Positions 9,188-18,233 are shown, counted from the first letter of the stretch. The stretch: 64,000 nt of DNA from Pseudomonas fluvialis (GCF_014207935.1 NZ_JACHLL010000002.1:1-64000), one strand, 5' to 3'. Numbers and translations are program-made. Notes: generated from the letters alone by a model not told the origin.

Positions 9188-9223
9188 TTCAACGGGGACG
9201 AAAGCCCCCGTCAACCCGCTTCA

Positions 9224-10108
9224 CTACCGATCCAGCAGCGCCCGCCCTACCCAGCTTCTGGCGAACTGACTGGCGCAACGGCCGTTGCGGTTGCCGCGGC
9301 CACCAGCCCAGCGGATGGCTTCCAACTCCAGCGCACGCCCCCACTCCCAAGCCAGACCGGCTGCGGCCGCATAATGCTGCAGCCAATGGCGAACCACCGC
9401 CAGGTACTGATCCTGAGTAAAGGGATAGAAGGACAGCCACAGCCCAAAGCGATCCGACAGGGCCACCTTGTCCTCTACCGCCTCACTGGGGTGCACTTCG
9501 CCCTCCACGGTCTGCCAGTGCTGATTGTCACTCTGCCGCTCTGGCAAAAGGTGCCGGCGATTTGAGGTGGCATACAGCAGCACGTTGTCCGGTGCCTGTT
9601 CCAGCGAGCCATCCAACACACTCTTGAGCTGGCGGTAGTCCCCCTCGCCCGCCTCGAACGACAGATCATCACAGAACAGCACGAAGCGCTGCGACAACCC
9701 GGCCAGACCCTCCACTATCCGCGGCAGATCGGCCAAATGATCACGCTCGATCTCGATCAGGCGCAGGCCCTGTCCGGCATACTCGGCCAGCAAGGCCCGC
9801 ACCAGCGATGACTTGCCGGTGCCACGCGCGCCCCAGAGCAAGGCATGGTTGGCCGGCAGCCCCTGCAGGAACTGCCGGGTATTCCCAGCCAGCTGTGCGA
9901 CCTGACGTTCCACCCCACACAGATCACTGATGCGCAACTGCAAATTGACCTGCAGCGCCTGCAGGCGCCCCTGACGCCCATCCCTCTGCCAGCGCGCCGC
10001 CAGGCACTGCTGCCAGTCGATACTGGCAGCCGGCGACGGCAGCCAGTTTTCAAGGCGCGCCAGCAAACCTTCGGCACGTGTCAGCAGCGGGCCCAATGAT
10101 TCGTCCAT
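9224..10108 (-). CDS. DUF815-type AAA+ ATP-binding protein
   Basis: 294 residues. Walker A is GARGTGKSSLV (about residue 105) and Walker B is FVLFCDDLSFE (about 150), followed by YATSNRRHLLPE, which acts as sensor 1. These are typical of the DUF815 group of AAA ATPases. The start was put at ATG 10108 (MDESLGPLLTRAEG), five codons inside a longer GTG frame, because a GAGAG ribosome site lies just upstream of the ATG. It is transcribed divergently from the sagS-like gene. The role of this family is unknown to me. Confidence 0.82.
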   Translation of the reverse strand: MDESLGPLLTRAEGLLARLENWLPSPAASIDWQQCLAARWQRDGRQGRLQALQVNLQLRISDLCGVERQVAQLAGNTRQFLQGLPANHALLWGARGTGKSSLVRALLAEYAGQGLRLIEIERDHLADLPRIVEGLAGLSQRFVLFCDDLSFEAGEGDYRQLKSVLDGSLEQAPDNVLLYATSNRRHLLPERQSDNQHWQTVEGEVHPSEAVEDKVALSDRFGLWLSFYPFTQDQYLAVVRHWLQHYAAAAGLAWEWGRALELEAIRWAGGRGNRNGRCASQFARSWVGRALLDR

Positions 10109-10204
10109 TTCACTCTCTCTCACTACATGGCGTGACAGACTCGCTGCCGTTCAGCGGCAACGATCGGCTATGCTTTAGCAGCATTCTCTCAAGGCACCGT
10201 GCCG

Positions 10205-12523
10205 ATGGTCATTCCTTTAAGTAATCGTCTGTCCTACAAACAGGCACGCCTGACCGTGGTGGTGGCCTTCATTCTCGGCACGCTGCTGAGCCTGGTACAG
10301 GTCAGCATCGATTATGCCAACGAAGATGCCTCGATCAATCGCGAAATCCACGCCCTGCAGCAGATCAGCCACAACCCCGCCGCACGCATCGCCTACAACA
10401 TCGACAGCGAACTGGCTCAGGAACTGCTGCTTGGCTTGCTGCAATCGCCTTCGGTGATCCGCGCCGAGATCATTGACAGTTCCGGCGGCACCCTGGCCTC
10501 GGTCAGCCGCCCACGCATCGACAGCCGCTACCGGGTATTCAGCGACTTCCTGTTTCGTGACAGCCGCATCTTCGAAGATCCGCTTTTTGTCAGCCATGCT
10601 CCCGACGAGCCCCTTGGCGTATTGCGTCTGGAGGTCGACACCTACCCCTATGGCGCAACCTTCCTCAGCCGCGCGGCGCTGACTATGGTTTCAGGCTTCG
10701 TGCGCAGCCTGCTGCTGTCAATCCTGCTGCTGGTGCTGTTCTATTACACCCTGACCAAACCCCTGGTCAGCCTGATTCATGCCCTCAGCGAACGCGACGA
10801 GAAAAGCAGCAAGCGCACGCCGGTCGCCTGCCCCAGTGGCCACGAGAAAGATGAGATCGGCGTGCTGGTGACGGTCACCAACCATCAGCTGGAAAGCGTC
10901 AGCAAGGAAGTCGATCAGCGCCGCGAGGCTGAGAACCGCCTGACCGAGTACCTTGGCGAGCTGGAAAACATCGTCTCGGCGCGCACCGCTGAGCTCAAGG
11001 CCGCCAACAACCGCCTGCTGCAATCCAACGCCGACCTTGACCAGGCCCGCGAGCAGGCCCTGCATACGGCCCAGCTGCGCTCGGCCTTCCTGGCCAACAT
11101 GAGCCATGAAATCCGTACTCCGCTCAACGGCCTGCTGGGAATGGTCGCCCTGGCCAGTGACGGCCCGCTCAACGATGAACAGCGTGAACAGCTGAGCGTG
11201 GCCCGCGAGTCGGGCAAGGTCCTGATGGACCTGCTCAACGACATCCTCGACCTGTCCAAGTTCGAGGCCGGCGAGCTGCAGCTCGAAAACATTCCCTTCG
11301 ACCTGGCCAGCCTTGGCGAGGAGTGCGCCACCCTGCTCTCGCAGAATGCCGCCAGCGGTGTAGAGCTCAGCTGTCTGATCAGCCCACAGCTACCGACACA
11401 ACTGCTGGGCGATCCGACGCGGGTTCGCCAGATCATCAACAACCTGCTGTCCAATGCCCTGAAGTTCACCCGCCAAGGGCAGGTGACCCTGGAGCTGCGC
11501 ATGAATGCCCGGCAGGTCGAGATCGAGCTGTGCGACACCGGCATCGGCATTGCCGAGGACGCCATGCAGCGCATCTTCCAACCCTTCGTCCAGGCGGCCC
11601 CCGGCATCACCCGCCAATATGGCGGCACCGGCCTTGGCCTGGCGCTGACCCGCCGCCTGTGTGAAGCCATGCATGGCGAACTGCTGGTGCAATCGACCCT
11701 GCATCAGGGCAGCCGCTTCTGCGCGCGCTTACCCCTCCCGGTGCACACACCAGCCGCCGCATTGCCGCAACTGCAAGGCAGCGTATTCGCCCTGTGCCCT
11801 GACAGCAGTGGCCTGCAGCGTCAGCTGAGCCTGTGGCTGCCAGCCCTTGGCCTGCGCTATGAGCACAGCGCCCACCTGCCCGAGTCGATGCCGGACTGCG
11901 ATCTGCTGATCTGCAACACCCCCGAACAGCTTGTCGCACTGCGCGAAAAAACCAGTACGCCACTGATCCTGGTCAGCAGCTATGGTCACTTCCTCAGCCA
12001 AACGGCCAGCAGTACCCTTGCCCCGCTGCAGCAGATCGCCCAGCCGCTAACCCGGCAGACGCTGCTCAGTCAGCTGCGTGAACACGTGCTACATCAGCCC
12101 AGGCTGCAGGTGGTCAATGAGCAGCAGGCGCCGCTGCAGCACGCCGACATCCTGCTCGTCGAAGACAATCCGGTGAACCAGATGGTGGCCAAGGGCATGC
12201 TGCTCAAGCTCGGCTGCCGCGTGAGCCTGGCAGAGAACGGCGAAGAAGCCCTGCAGCAGCTGGCCCAGCAGCGCCCCGACCTGATCCTGATGGACTGCAA
12301 CATGCCGATCATGGATGGCTACGAGGCCACCCTGCGCATTCGCCAAGATAGCCGCTGGGCCGATCTGCCGATCATCGCACTCACAGCGAACGCCCTCGCC
12401 GATGAGCGCGAGCGCTGCCTGCAACTTGGCATGAACGACTACCTGGCCAAGCCGTTTCGCCGCGAGGACCTGATCAGCACACTGCGGCGCTGGTTGCCGC
12501 CAACTAGCGGCAACCAGGCGTGA
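10205..12523 (+). CDS. sagS: SagS-like hybrid sensor histidine kinase
   Basis: Membrane hybrid kinase of 772 residues. A helix near residues 15-35 and another near 165-185 flank a periplasmic sensor part of about 130 residues. Then follow a short HAMP-like or coiled-coil linker, a HisKA domain with MSHEIRTPLNG (phospho-acceptor His301), a HATPase domain with NNLLSNALKFT and GGTGLGLALT, and a C-terminal receiver with VEDNPVNQM and the phospho-acceptor Asp697 in LILMDCNMP. In P. aeruginosa, SagS signals to HptB and BfiSR at the switch to surface growth; the assignment rests on domain order and on the neighbouring ospR, gpx and msrB. ATG 10205 was preferred over GTG 10199 because of the spacing from AAGG. 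Confidence 0.85.
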   Translation: MVIPLSNRLSYKQARLTVVVAFILGTLLSLVQVSIDYANEDASINREIHALQQISHNPAARIAYNIDSELAQELLLGLLQSPSVIRAEIIDSSGGTLASVSRPRIDSRYRVFSDFLFRDSRIFEDPLFVSHAPDEPLGVLRLEVDTYPYGATFLSRAALTMVSGFVRSLLLSILLLVLFYYTLTKPLVSLIHALSERDEKSSKRTPVACPSGHEKDEIGVLVTVTNHQLESVSKEVDQRREAENRLTEYLGELENIVSARTAELKAANNRLLQSNADLDQAREQALHTAQLRSAFLANMSHEIRTPLNGLLGMVALASDGPLNDEQREQLSVARESGKVLMDLLNDILDLSKFEAGELQLENIPFDLASLGEECATLLSQNAASGVELSCLISPQLPTQLLGDPTRVRQIINNLLSNALKFTRQGQVTLELRMNARQVEIELCDTGIGIAEDAMQRIFQPFVQAAPGITRQYGGTGLGLALTRRLCEAMHGELLVQSTLHQGSRFCARLPLPVHTPAAALPQLQGSVFALCPDSSGLQRQLSLWLPALGLRYEHSAHLPESMPDCDLLICNTPEQLVALREKTSTPLILVSSYGHFLSQTASSTLAPLQQIAQPLTRQTLLSQLREHVLHQPRLQVVNEQQAPLQHADILLVEDNPVNQMVAKGMLLKLGCRVSLAENGEEALQQLAQQRPDLILMDCNMPIMDGYEATLRIRQDSRWADLPIIALTANALADERERCLQLGMNDYLAKPFRREDLISTLRRWLPPTSGNQA

Positions 12524-12977
12524 GCCGGAGAAACTGCCCAAGCAGTTGATCGAGCTGCTGGCGCAGGGCGGATGGCTCCTCGCCATCCAGCCCGGCGCCC
12601 CCGATCAGTTGCTGGCGCAGCGGCAATACCCGCTCGCGCAACTGCACCCCAGCGGGTGTTAACTGCAGACAGACTTCACGTTCATCGACCTGCGAGCGCT
12701 GGCGCAGCAGCAACCCCTGCTGCTGCAGACGCTTGAGCAATGGGGTCAACGTGCCGGAGTCGAGCATCAGACGCTCGCCCAACGCCTTGACCGTCGCCTG
12801 CGCCGGTGGCTGCTGCTGCCACTCCCACAGCACCAGCATGGCCAGGTACTGCGGATAGGTCAGGCCGAGCGCATCGAGCATCGGCCGGTAGCCACGGATG
12901 ATCGCCCGCGAGGCGGCATACAGCTTGAAGCACAGCTGGTGATCCAGCTGCAGCTGAGGATCCAGCCCCTGGTTCAT
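12504..12977 (-). CDS. ospR: OspR-like redox-sensing MarR-family repressor
   Basis: 157-residue MarR-type winged-helix protein. The N-terminal QLCFKLYAASRAIIRGYRP contains Cys16 at the position of the peroxide-reactive cysteine of the OhrR/OspR group, and LTYPQYLAMLVLWE is the family signature. The recognition helix region is SGTLTPLLKRL, with the wing VDEREVCLQLT. In P. aeruginosa, OspR represses the adjacent glutathione peroxidase and is inactivated by oxidation. Here it is second in the operon and its start overlaps the peroxidase stop by four bases (ATGA). Its 3' end overlaps the convergent sagS end by 20 bases. Confidence 0.9.
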   Translation of the reverse strand: MNQGLDPQLQLDHQLCFKLYAASRAIIRGYRPMLDALGLTYPQYLAMLVLWEWQQQPPAQATVKALGERLMLDSGTLTPLLKRLQQQGLLLRQRSQVDEREVCLQLTPAGVQLRERVLPLRQQLIGGAGLDGEEPSALRQQLDQLLGQFLRLTPGCR

Positions 12978-13459
12978 TTGAGCAGTGCTTCAATCTCGGC
13001 AGTCAGCTCTTCCGGCTTGGTGGTGGGCGCAAACCGCTTGACCACCTTGCCATCGGCGCCGATCAGGAACTTGGTGAAGTTCCACTTGATGCCCTGACTA
13101 CCGAGCAGGCCCGGAGCGCGCTGTTTCAGCTGGACAAACAGCGGATGGGCATCGCTGCCATTGACGTCGACCTTCTTGAACAGCGGAAAGCTGACGCCGA
13201 AGTTCAGCTCGCAGAACTCGGAAATGGCCCCTTCGTTGCCGGGCTCCTGCTTACCAAACTGGTTGCAAGGAAAGCCCAGCACCACCAGCCCCTTGTCCTT
13301 GTAGTCCTGCCACAGGGTTTCAAGGCCCTTGTACTGCGGGGTAAAGCCGCATTTGCTGGCGGTATTGACCACCAGCACGGCCTTGCCACCGAAGTCGGCA
13401 AGGGTCTTCTGTTCACCCTTGATGGTGGTGCAGGGGATGTCGAGCAGTTGGTCGGTCAC
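12974..13459 (-). CDS. Glutathione peroxidase (cysteine type)
   Basis: 161-residue thioredoxin-fold peroxidase that reduces H2O2 and organic hydroperoxides using glutathione or thioredoxin. The catalytic Cys37 is in NTASKCGFT; the partner Gln is in GFPCNQFGKQEPG and the Trp/Asn in KWNFTKFL. A cysteine replaces the selenocysteine of the animal enzymes. It is first in an operon with ospR, and a perfect 24-bp palindrome lies 48 bases upstream of its ATG. No signal peptide is present, so it is cytoplasmic. Confidence 0.94.
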   Translation of the reverse strand: MTDQLLDIPCTTIKGEQKTLADFGGKAVLVVNTASKCGFTPQYKGLETLWQDYKDKGLVVLGFPCNQFGKQEPGNEGAISEFCELNFGVSFPLFKKVDVNGSDAHPLFVQLKQRAPGLLGSQGIKWNFTKFLIGADGKVVKRFAPTTKPEELTAEIEALLK

Positions 13460-13507
13460 GGTGAAATCCTCGGTATGCGGATAAATGTTGGCGCGACTTT
13501 AATGCCC

Positions 13508-13531
13508 AATTAGATTGCGCGCAATCTAATT
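13508..13531. promoter_or_regulatory. 24-bp perfect palindrome, probable OspR operator
   Basis: The half-site AATTAGATTGCG at 13508-13519 is followed without spacer by its exact reverse complement (13520-13531). It lies 48 bp upstream of the peroxidase start and 27 bp downstream of the msrB stop. Perfect AT-ended palindromes of this size are typical MarR/OhrR operators, and the downstream operon encodes such a repressor, so autoregulation is the simplest reading. The identity of the binding protein is inferred, not shown. Confidence 0.8.
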
Positions 13532-13558
13532 TCCTAAAATCACACACTCAATAACACC

Positions 13559-13963
13559 TCACGACGCCTGATCGCGCGGGCGCAGCTTAAGTGCCACCGA
13601 GTTGATGCAGTAGCGCAAGCCGGTCGGCCGCGGCCCATCGGGAAAGACATGCCCGAGATGGGCATCGCAGCGGGCACAGAGCACCTCGACGCGCTGCATG
13701 CCGTGGCTGCTGTCCTCTTTCTCGCTGATCGCCGCCGCACTGACCGGCTGGAAATAGCTCGGCCAGCCACTGCCTGAATCGTACTTGGCATCCGAATCGA
13801 ACAAGGCTGCGCCGCAGCAGGCACAGTGATAGGTGCCCGGCGTCTTGGTGGCGTAATACTCGCCACTGAACGGGTGCTCGGTGCCTTTCAGCCGGCAGAC
13901 CTGAAACTGCGTGGGCGACAGCTCCTCGCGCCAGCTCTCCAGCGGTTTGTCCAGTTTGTCCAC
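13559..13963 (-). CDS. msrB: Peptide-methionine (R)-S-oxide reductase MsrB
   Basis: 134 residues. It repairs methionine-R-sulfoxide in proteins. Two CxxC pairs (CACC and CARC) bind structural zinc, [10 protein letters not shown] is the family signature, and the catalytic Cys is in [12 protein letters not shown]. The start was set at the GTG 13963 ([15 protein letters not shown]) because a perfect GGAGG site lies seven bases upstream; the longer open frame has no such site. It groups functionally with the neighbouring peroxidase and OspR but has its own upstream region. Confidence 0.94.
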   Translation of the reverse strand: MDKLDKPLESWREELSPTQFQVCRLKGTEHPFSGEYYATKTPGTYHCACCGAALFDSDAKYDSGSGWPSYFQPVSAAAISEKEDSSHGMQRVEVLCARCDAHLGHVFPDGPRPTGLRYCINSVALKLRPRDQAS

Positions 13964-14141
13964 AATCACACCTCCACTGCCGAAAAATGCCACCGCGTAC
14001 CTTTTCCCTGCCTGCCCCCGCACGTATCATGCGGGCTCTTTTTCACCGCCCGTCTGGTTGCTGCAAACGGGGCAGCCAGGGTGCATGGATTCATGCAGTT
14101 CGCCGAAATTACTGGCGGCTCACCTTGGGATATACAGGATC

Positions 14142-15353
14142 ATGCAGGTCAGCAAATCGAACAAGCTCGCCAACGTCTGCTATGACATTCGCGGGCCGGT
14201 GCTCAAGCACGCCAAACGCCTGGAAGAGGAAGGCCAACGCATCCTCAAGCTGAATATCGGCAACCCAGCGCCGTTCGGTTTCGAAGCCCCGGAGGAGATT
14301 CTCCAGGACGTGATCCGCAACCTGCCCACCGCCCAGGGCTACAGCGACTCCAAAGGTCTGTTCAGCGCACGCAAGGCGGTGATGCAGTACTACCAGCAGA
14401 AGCAGGTGGAAGGCGTTGGCATCGAGGACATCTACCTCGGCAACGGCGTGTCCGAGCTGATCGTCATGGCCCTGCAGGCGCTGCTCAACAACGGCGATGA
14501 AGTGCTGATCCCCGCACCTGATTACCCGCTGTGGACCGCCTCCGTGGCCCTGGCCGGCGGCAAGCCGGTGCATTACCTGTGCGACGAGCAGGCTGGCTGG
14601 TTCCCGGATATCGCCGACATGCGCGCCAAGATCACACCGAACACCAAGGCACTGGTGCTGATCAACCCGAACAACCCCACCGGCGCGGTGTATTCCAAGG
14701 AAGTGCTGTTGGATATCGTCGAGCTGGCACGCCAGCACAATCTGGTGCTGTTCTCCGACGAGATCTACGACAAGATCCTCTACGACGACGCCGTGCACAT
14801 CTGCACCGCCTCGCTGGCCCCGGACGTGCTGTGCCTGACCTTCAACGGCCTGTCCAAGTCCTACCGCGTGGCGGGTTTCCGCTCTGGCTGGGTGGCCATT
14901 TCCGGGCCCAAGCACAAGGCGCAGAGCTACATCGAAGGACTGGATATCCTGGCCAACATGCGCCTGTGCGCCAACGTACCGAGCCAGCACGCCATCCAGA
15001 CCGCGCTGGGCGGCTACCAGAGCATCAACGATCTGGTGCTGCCCAATGGGCGCCTGCTGGAGCAGCGCAACCGCACTTGGGAGCTGCTCAACGACATCCC
15101 CGGGGTCAGCTGCGTCAAGCCCATGGGCGCACTGTACGCCTTCCCCAAGATCGACCCCAAGGTCTGCCCGATCCACAACGACGAAAAATTCGTGCTCGAT
15201 CTGCTGCTCTCCGAGAAGCTGCTGATCGTCCAGGGAACGGCCTTCAACTGGCCATGGCCTGATCACTTCCGCGTCGTCACCCTGCCCCGCGTGGATGATC
15301 TGGAGCAGGCCATCGGCCGCATCGGCAACTTCCTCAAGTCCTACCGCCAATAA
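14142..15353 (+). CDS. alaA: Alanine/pyruvate aminotransferase AlaA
   Basis: 403-residue PLP enzyme of fold type I, cytoplasmic, interconverting glutamate plus pyruvate and 2-oxoglutarate plus alanine. It closely follows the E. coli AlaA sequence: ENVCYDIRGPVL-like start (here NVCYDIRGPVLKHAKRLEEE), LNIGNPAPFGFEAPEEI, INPNNPTGAVYS, and the PLP lysine in NGLSKSYRVAGFRSG. The length is almost that of the E. coli protein (405). The ATG 14142 is preceded by AGGA; the open frame continues upstream only through the divergent msrB. The SDR gene follows 12 bases after the stop. Confidence 0.93.
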   Translation: MQVSKSNKLANVCYDIRGPVLKHAKRLEEEGQRILKLNIGNPAPFGFEAPEEILQDVIRNLPTAQGYSDSKGLFSARKAVMQYYQQKQVEGVGIEDIYLGNGVSELIVMALQALLNNGDEVLIPAPDYPLWTASVALAGGKPVHYLCDEQAGWFPDIADMRAKITPNTKALVLINPNNPTGAVYSKEVLLDIVELARQHNLVLFSDEIYDKILYDDAVHICTASLAPDVLCLTFNGLSKSYRVAGFRSGWVAISGPKHKAQSYIEGLDILANMRLCANVPSQHAIQTALGGYQSINDLVLPNGRLLEQRNRTWELLNDIPGVSCVKPMGALYAFPKIDPKVCPIHNDEKFVLDLLLSEKLLIVQGTAFNWPWPDHFRVVTLPRVDDLEQAIGRIGNFLKSYRQ

Positions 15354-15365
15354 GAGGCCATCGCC

Positions 15366-16109
15366 ATGGACAGGGCCAAGCGTTACCTGCTGACCGGCGC
15401 CAGCTCGGGCATCGGCGCGCAACTGGCTCGCGAGCTGGCCAGCCAGGGCTATGACCTGGCTCTGGCGGCGCGTCGTACCGACAGCCTGCAGGCATTGGCC
15501 AGCGAACTGCAGTCACGCCATGGCCGCAAGGTGGTGGTACTGCCGCTGGACGTCACCGACTACGACGCCTGCGCCGATGTCGTCGGCCTAGCTGCCAATG
15601 CCCTCGGCGGCCTCGACGGCATCATTGCCAATGCCGGTATCGCCCTTGCCGGCAAAGCGGGCGGCGGGCATTTCGAACGCATTCGCCTGACCCTGGAAAC
15701 CAATCTGCTGGGGGCCATCGCCTGCCTGGAGGCCGCCGCCGTGCTGTTCCGCCAGCAGGGCCACGGTCACTTGGTTGGCATTGCTTCGGTGGCAGGCAAG
15801 CGCGGCCTGCCGCGTAGCCTGGGCTATTCGGCGAGCAAAGCCGGACTGATCGCCTACATGGAATCGCTGGCCGCCGAATTCCACGGCAAGCCGATCGACA
15901 CTACCCTGCTGCTACCAGGGTTCATCGATACGCCGCTGAACGAAGACATGGCTAAGCGCCCCTTCCTGATAAGCGTCGAGCGCGGCGCCCAGCTGATTGC
16001 CAGGCATATCGATCGCCGCAGTCGCAGCGCCTATGTGCCCGGCTGGCCCTGGGCCCTGCTCGGACGCCTGCTGCCTTATCTGCCCAGCGCCTGGCTGGCC
16101 CGTTTTTGA
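15366..16109 (+). CDS. Short-chain dehydrogenase/reductase
   Basis: 247-residue Rossmann-fold oxidoreductase. The cofactor motif TGASSGIG (about residues 10-17), NAG at about 90 and the catalytic YSASK (about 155) preceded by Ser in GIASVAG are all present. The C-terminal part is hydrophobic (PGWPWALLGRLLPYL), which suggests membrane association or a lipid-like substrate. A GAGG ribosome site precedes the ATG. It lies in a probable operon with alaA upstream and a small gene downstream; the substrate is unknown. Confidence 0.9.
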   Translation: MDRAKRYLLTGASSGIGAQLARELASQGYDLALAARRTDSLQALASELQSRHGRKVVVLPLDVTDYDACADVVGLAANALGGLDGIIANAGIALAGKAGGGHFERIRLTLETNLLGAIACLEAAAVLFRQQGHGHLVGIASVAGKRGLPRSLGYSASKAGLIAYMESLAAEFHGKPIDTTLLLPGFIDTPLNEDMAKRPFLISVERGAQLIARHIDRRSRSAYVPGWPWALLGRLLPYLPSAWLARF

Positions 16110-16120
16110 GTACTGCCGCG

Positions 16121-16567
16121 ATGGACCTGCAGATTGATGACTTCTACCACGATTGCGCGGCCGGGCTGCTCAACCTGTACCTGGCCTTCCCGCGCAAGGT
16201 AGCGCTGTACATCGAGGACCTGATCGGCCGCGAGGAGCCTGACGAGTTCGGCCTGCCCAGCAAGCGCCATCAGAGTTGCCTGGGCGCCCTGCTGTGGCTG
16301 GCCGATGAAGGTTATCTGCGCTACGAGAGCACCATCCATTACGAAGCCCTGGACCAGGCTACACTGACCGAAAAAGGCTTCGTCCGCCTGACCCGTTACA
16401 TCCCCACCCTGGTCAGTGATGCCTGCCTCACGCCAAGTATTCGCCGCCAGCAGGGCACTCTCGCCCACCACCTGCGCCAAGCCCTGCACAACCGCGACAG
16501 CGAACAGGTCGCACGCCTGACCCGCCTGGTACTGGATCAGCGCAGCCCCGCCAGCGACATAGCTTGA
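16121..16567 (+). CDS. Conserved hypothetical protein
   Basis: 148 residues, soluble. It starts MDLQIDDFYHDCAAGLLNLYLAFPRKVALYIEDLIG and contains RHQSCLGALLWLADEGYLRYES and KGFVRLTRYIPTL, which together resemble a winged-helix arrangement, but I recognise no domain with confidence. The start is uncertain: ATG 16121 lacks a clear ribosome site, and an in-frame TTG at 16106 overlaps the SDR stop, so coupling is likely. It precedes htpX by 90 bases. Confidence 0.65.
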   Translation: MDLQIDDFYHDCAAGLLNLYLAFPRKVALYIEDLIGREEPDEFGLPSKRHQSCLGALLWLADEGYLRYESTIHYEALDQATLTEKGFVRLTRYIPTLVSDACLTPSIRRQQGTLAHHLRQALHNRDSEQVARLTRLVLDQRSPASDIA

Positions 16568-16578
16568 AATAGTCTGCG

Positions 16579-16608
16579 CTTGAAGCGTTGGCGTTGCCGC
16601 CCTTATAT
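16579..16608 (+). promoter_or_regulatory. Heat-shock-like promoter of htpX
   Basis: CTTGAAG at 16579-16585 is followed after 14 bases by CCCTTATAT (16600-16608), close to the sigma32 pattern CTTGAAA-N(13-15)-CCCATNT. The same bases also give a sigma70 reading, TTGAAG-N17-TTATAT. Transcription would start near 16615, some 40 nt before the htpX ATG. Confidence 0.65.
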
Positions 16609-16657
16609 ACACGCCCATGACTATTCCGTTTTCTGCAGTTAGGAGTTCGACCCAACC

Positions 16658-17530
16658 ATGATGCGCATCGCCCTGTTCATCGGCACCAACCTGGCGGTTC
16701 TGTTGATCGCCAGCCTCACGCTCAAGCTACTCGGCGTTGATCGGTTCACCGGCCAGAACTACGGCAGCCTGCTGGTTTACTGCGCCGTGTTCGGCTTTGC
16801 CGGCTCGCTGATTTCGCTGTTCATCTCCAAGTGGATGGCGAAGATGAGCACCGGCACCGAAATCATCAGCCAGCCACGCACCCGCCACGAGCAGTGGTTG
16901 CTGCAGACCGTCGAAGAACTGGCCCGCGATGCCGGCATCAAGATGCCTGAAGTGGGTATCTTCCCTGCCTACGAGGCCAACGCCTTCGCTACTGGCTGGA
17001 ACAAGAACGATGCCCTGGTAGCCGTCAGCCAGGGCCTGCTGGAGCGCTTCTCGCCCGACGAAGTGAAAGCCGTACTGGCCCACGAAATCGGCCACGTAGC
17101 CAATGGCGACATGGTCACCCTGGCCCTGATTCAGGGGGTGGTGAACACCTTTGTCATGTTCTTCGCACGCATCTTCGGCAACTTCGTCGACAAGGTCATC
17201 CTGAAGAACGAGGAAGGCCCGGGCATTGGCTACTTCGTCGCAACCATCTTCGCCGAACTGGTACTGGGCATCCTGGCCAGCATCATCGTCATGTGGTTCT
17301 CGCGTAAGCGCGAATTCAAGGCCGACGAAGCGGGCGCCCGCCTGGCAAGCACCGCCTCGATGATCGGCGCTCTGCAACGCCTGCGTGCCGAGCAAGGCGT
17401 ACCGGTGAATATGCCCAGCAGCATGACTGCCTTCGGCATCAATGGCGGTCTGAAGAACGGCCTGGCCGGCCTGCTGATGACCCACCCGCCGCTGGAAGAC
17501 CGCATCGAAGCACTGCGCCGCCTGGCATAA
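16658..17530 (+). CDS. htpX: Membrane zinc metalloprotease HtpX
   Basis: 290-residue M48 protease of the inner membrane, involved in quality control of membrane proteins. Two N-terminal helices (about residues 4-22 and 35-55) are followed by the zinc motif HEIGH at residues 142-146, two more hydrophobic segments (about 155-175 and 195-215), and the third zinc ligand Glu in [12 protein letters not shown] ribosome site TAGGAG lies upstream of the ATG, and a heat-shock-like promoter lies 50-80 bases upstream. It is followed by a palindromic terminator shared with tpm. Confidence 0.96.
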   Translation: MMRIALFIGTNLAVLLIASLTLKLLGVDRFTGQNYGSLLVYCAVFGFAGSLISLFISKWMAKMSTGTEIISQPRTRHEQWLLQTVEELARDAGIKMPEVGIFPAYEANAFATGWNKNDALVAVSQGLLERFSPDEVKAVLAHEIGHVANGDMVTLALIQGVVNTFVMFFARIFGNFVDKVILKNEEGPGIGYFVATIFAELVLGILASIIVMWFSRKREFKADEAGARLASTASMIGALQRLRAEQGVPVNMPSSMTAFGINGGLKNGLAGLLMTHPPLEDRIEALRRLA

Positions 17531-17547
17531 GCCAATCGGCAACAAGC

Positions 17548-17573
17548 AAAAGCCGCCTTTAAAGGCGGCTTTT
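17548..17573. terminator. Bidirectional terminator between htpX and tpm
   Basis: A perfect palindrome, AAAAGCCGCCTTT followed by its reverse complement, with T-runs on both sides. The final codons and the TAA stop of the convergent tpm gene lie inside the hairpin. Confidence 0.85.
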
Positions 17574-18233
17574 CTTTTCGCGGCGGGAAAGGCTGAAAAC
17601 CGACTCATCCAGACGCGTCAGCCCGCGCTGGAGAAATCTCCAGTTCTCGCCCAGCACATCCTCCCGCGCCAGCAGATGCACATCCCAGCCATCAGCATAA
17701 AACGCCTGCACTTGCTCAGCAGGCACCGCAAAGGGCGGCCCATTCATCTGCTCCTGCGGATAATCCAGCGTCACCAGCAGGCCACGACAGACCTGCGGCA
17801 AAATCGCCTGCAAATGAGCCGCATAGCGCTGACGCATGTCCAGTGGCAGTGCGATCAGTGCCGCCCGATCGTAGAACAGATGGCATTGCGCTACATCGGC
17901 GGCCGTCAGGGCAAAGAAGTCGCCGCACCAGAGTTCAATGGCATCCGCACGAAAACGCACGAAAGCACCCTGCTCTTCAATCTGCGGCTGCAATCCCTGC
18001 TCTGCAAAGAAGTCCTCAATCGCCTTGCGTGACAGCTCAACACCCAGCACCTGCAGCTCCTGAGCCGCTAGCCAGCGCAGATCGAGAGTCTTGCCACACA
18101 GCGGCACCAACACCCGCTCGCCAGGCTGCACTGACAACTGTGGCCAGTAGCGCAGCAGGTAGGGATTCACCTCATACAGGTGAAAACCGATTTCATCGCG
18201 CGCCCAGCGCGCCTGCCAGAAGTCCTCGTGCAA
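17559..18233 (-). CDS. tpm: Thiopurine S-methyltransferase
   Basis: About 224 residues. A SAM-dependent methyltransferase; the bacterial enzymes act on thiopurines and on selenium or tellurium oxyanions. The start is [23 protein letters not shown], followed by [13 protein letters not shown] (SAM-binding motif I), [10 protein letters not shown] and the C-terminal [17 protein letters not shown]. The open frame extends further upstream, but AGGAGG at 18245-18240 points to the TTG at 18233 (spacing 6) or the GTG at 18236 (spacing 3); I took the TTG. The stop codon lies within the htpX terminator hairpin. Confidence 0.9.
   Translation of the reverse strand: MHEDFWQARWARDEIGFHLYEVNPYLLRYWPQLSVQPGERVLVPLCGKTLDLRWLAAQELQVLGVELSRKAIEDFFAEQGLQPQIEEQGAFVRFRADAIELWCGDFFALTAADVAQCHLFYDRAALIALPLDMRQRYAAHLQAILPQVCRGLLVTLDYPQEQMNGPPFAVPAEQVQAFYADGWDVHLLAREDVLGENWRFLQRGLTRLDESVFSLSRREKKSRL

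Noticed and set aside
9190..9215. Hairpin ACGGGG/CCCCGT after the glutathione S-transferase gene
   Set aside because: A stem is possible but there is no T-run, so I did not list it as a terminator.
13911..14141. N-terminal extension of AlaA
   Set aside because: The extra 77 residues come from the divergent msrB region; the AGGA site and E. coli AlaA alignment place the start at 14142.
14109..15422. Open frame of 437 codons on the minus strand
   Set aside because: It lies antisense to alaA, whose product matches a known enzyme over its full length. The frame has no recognisable domain.
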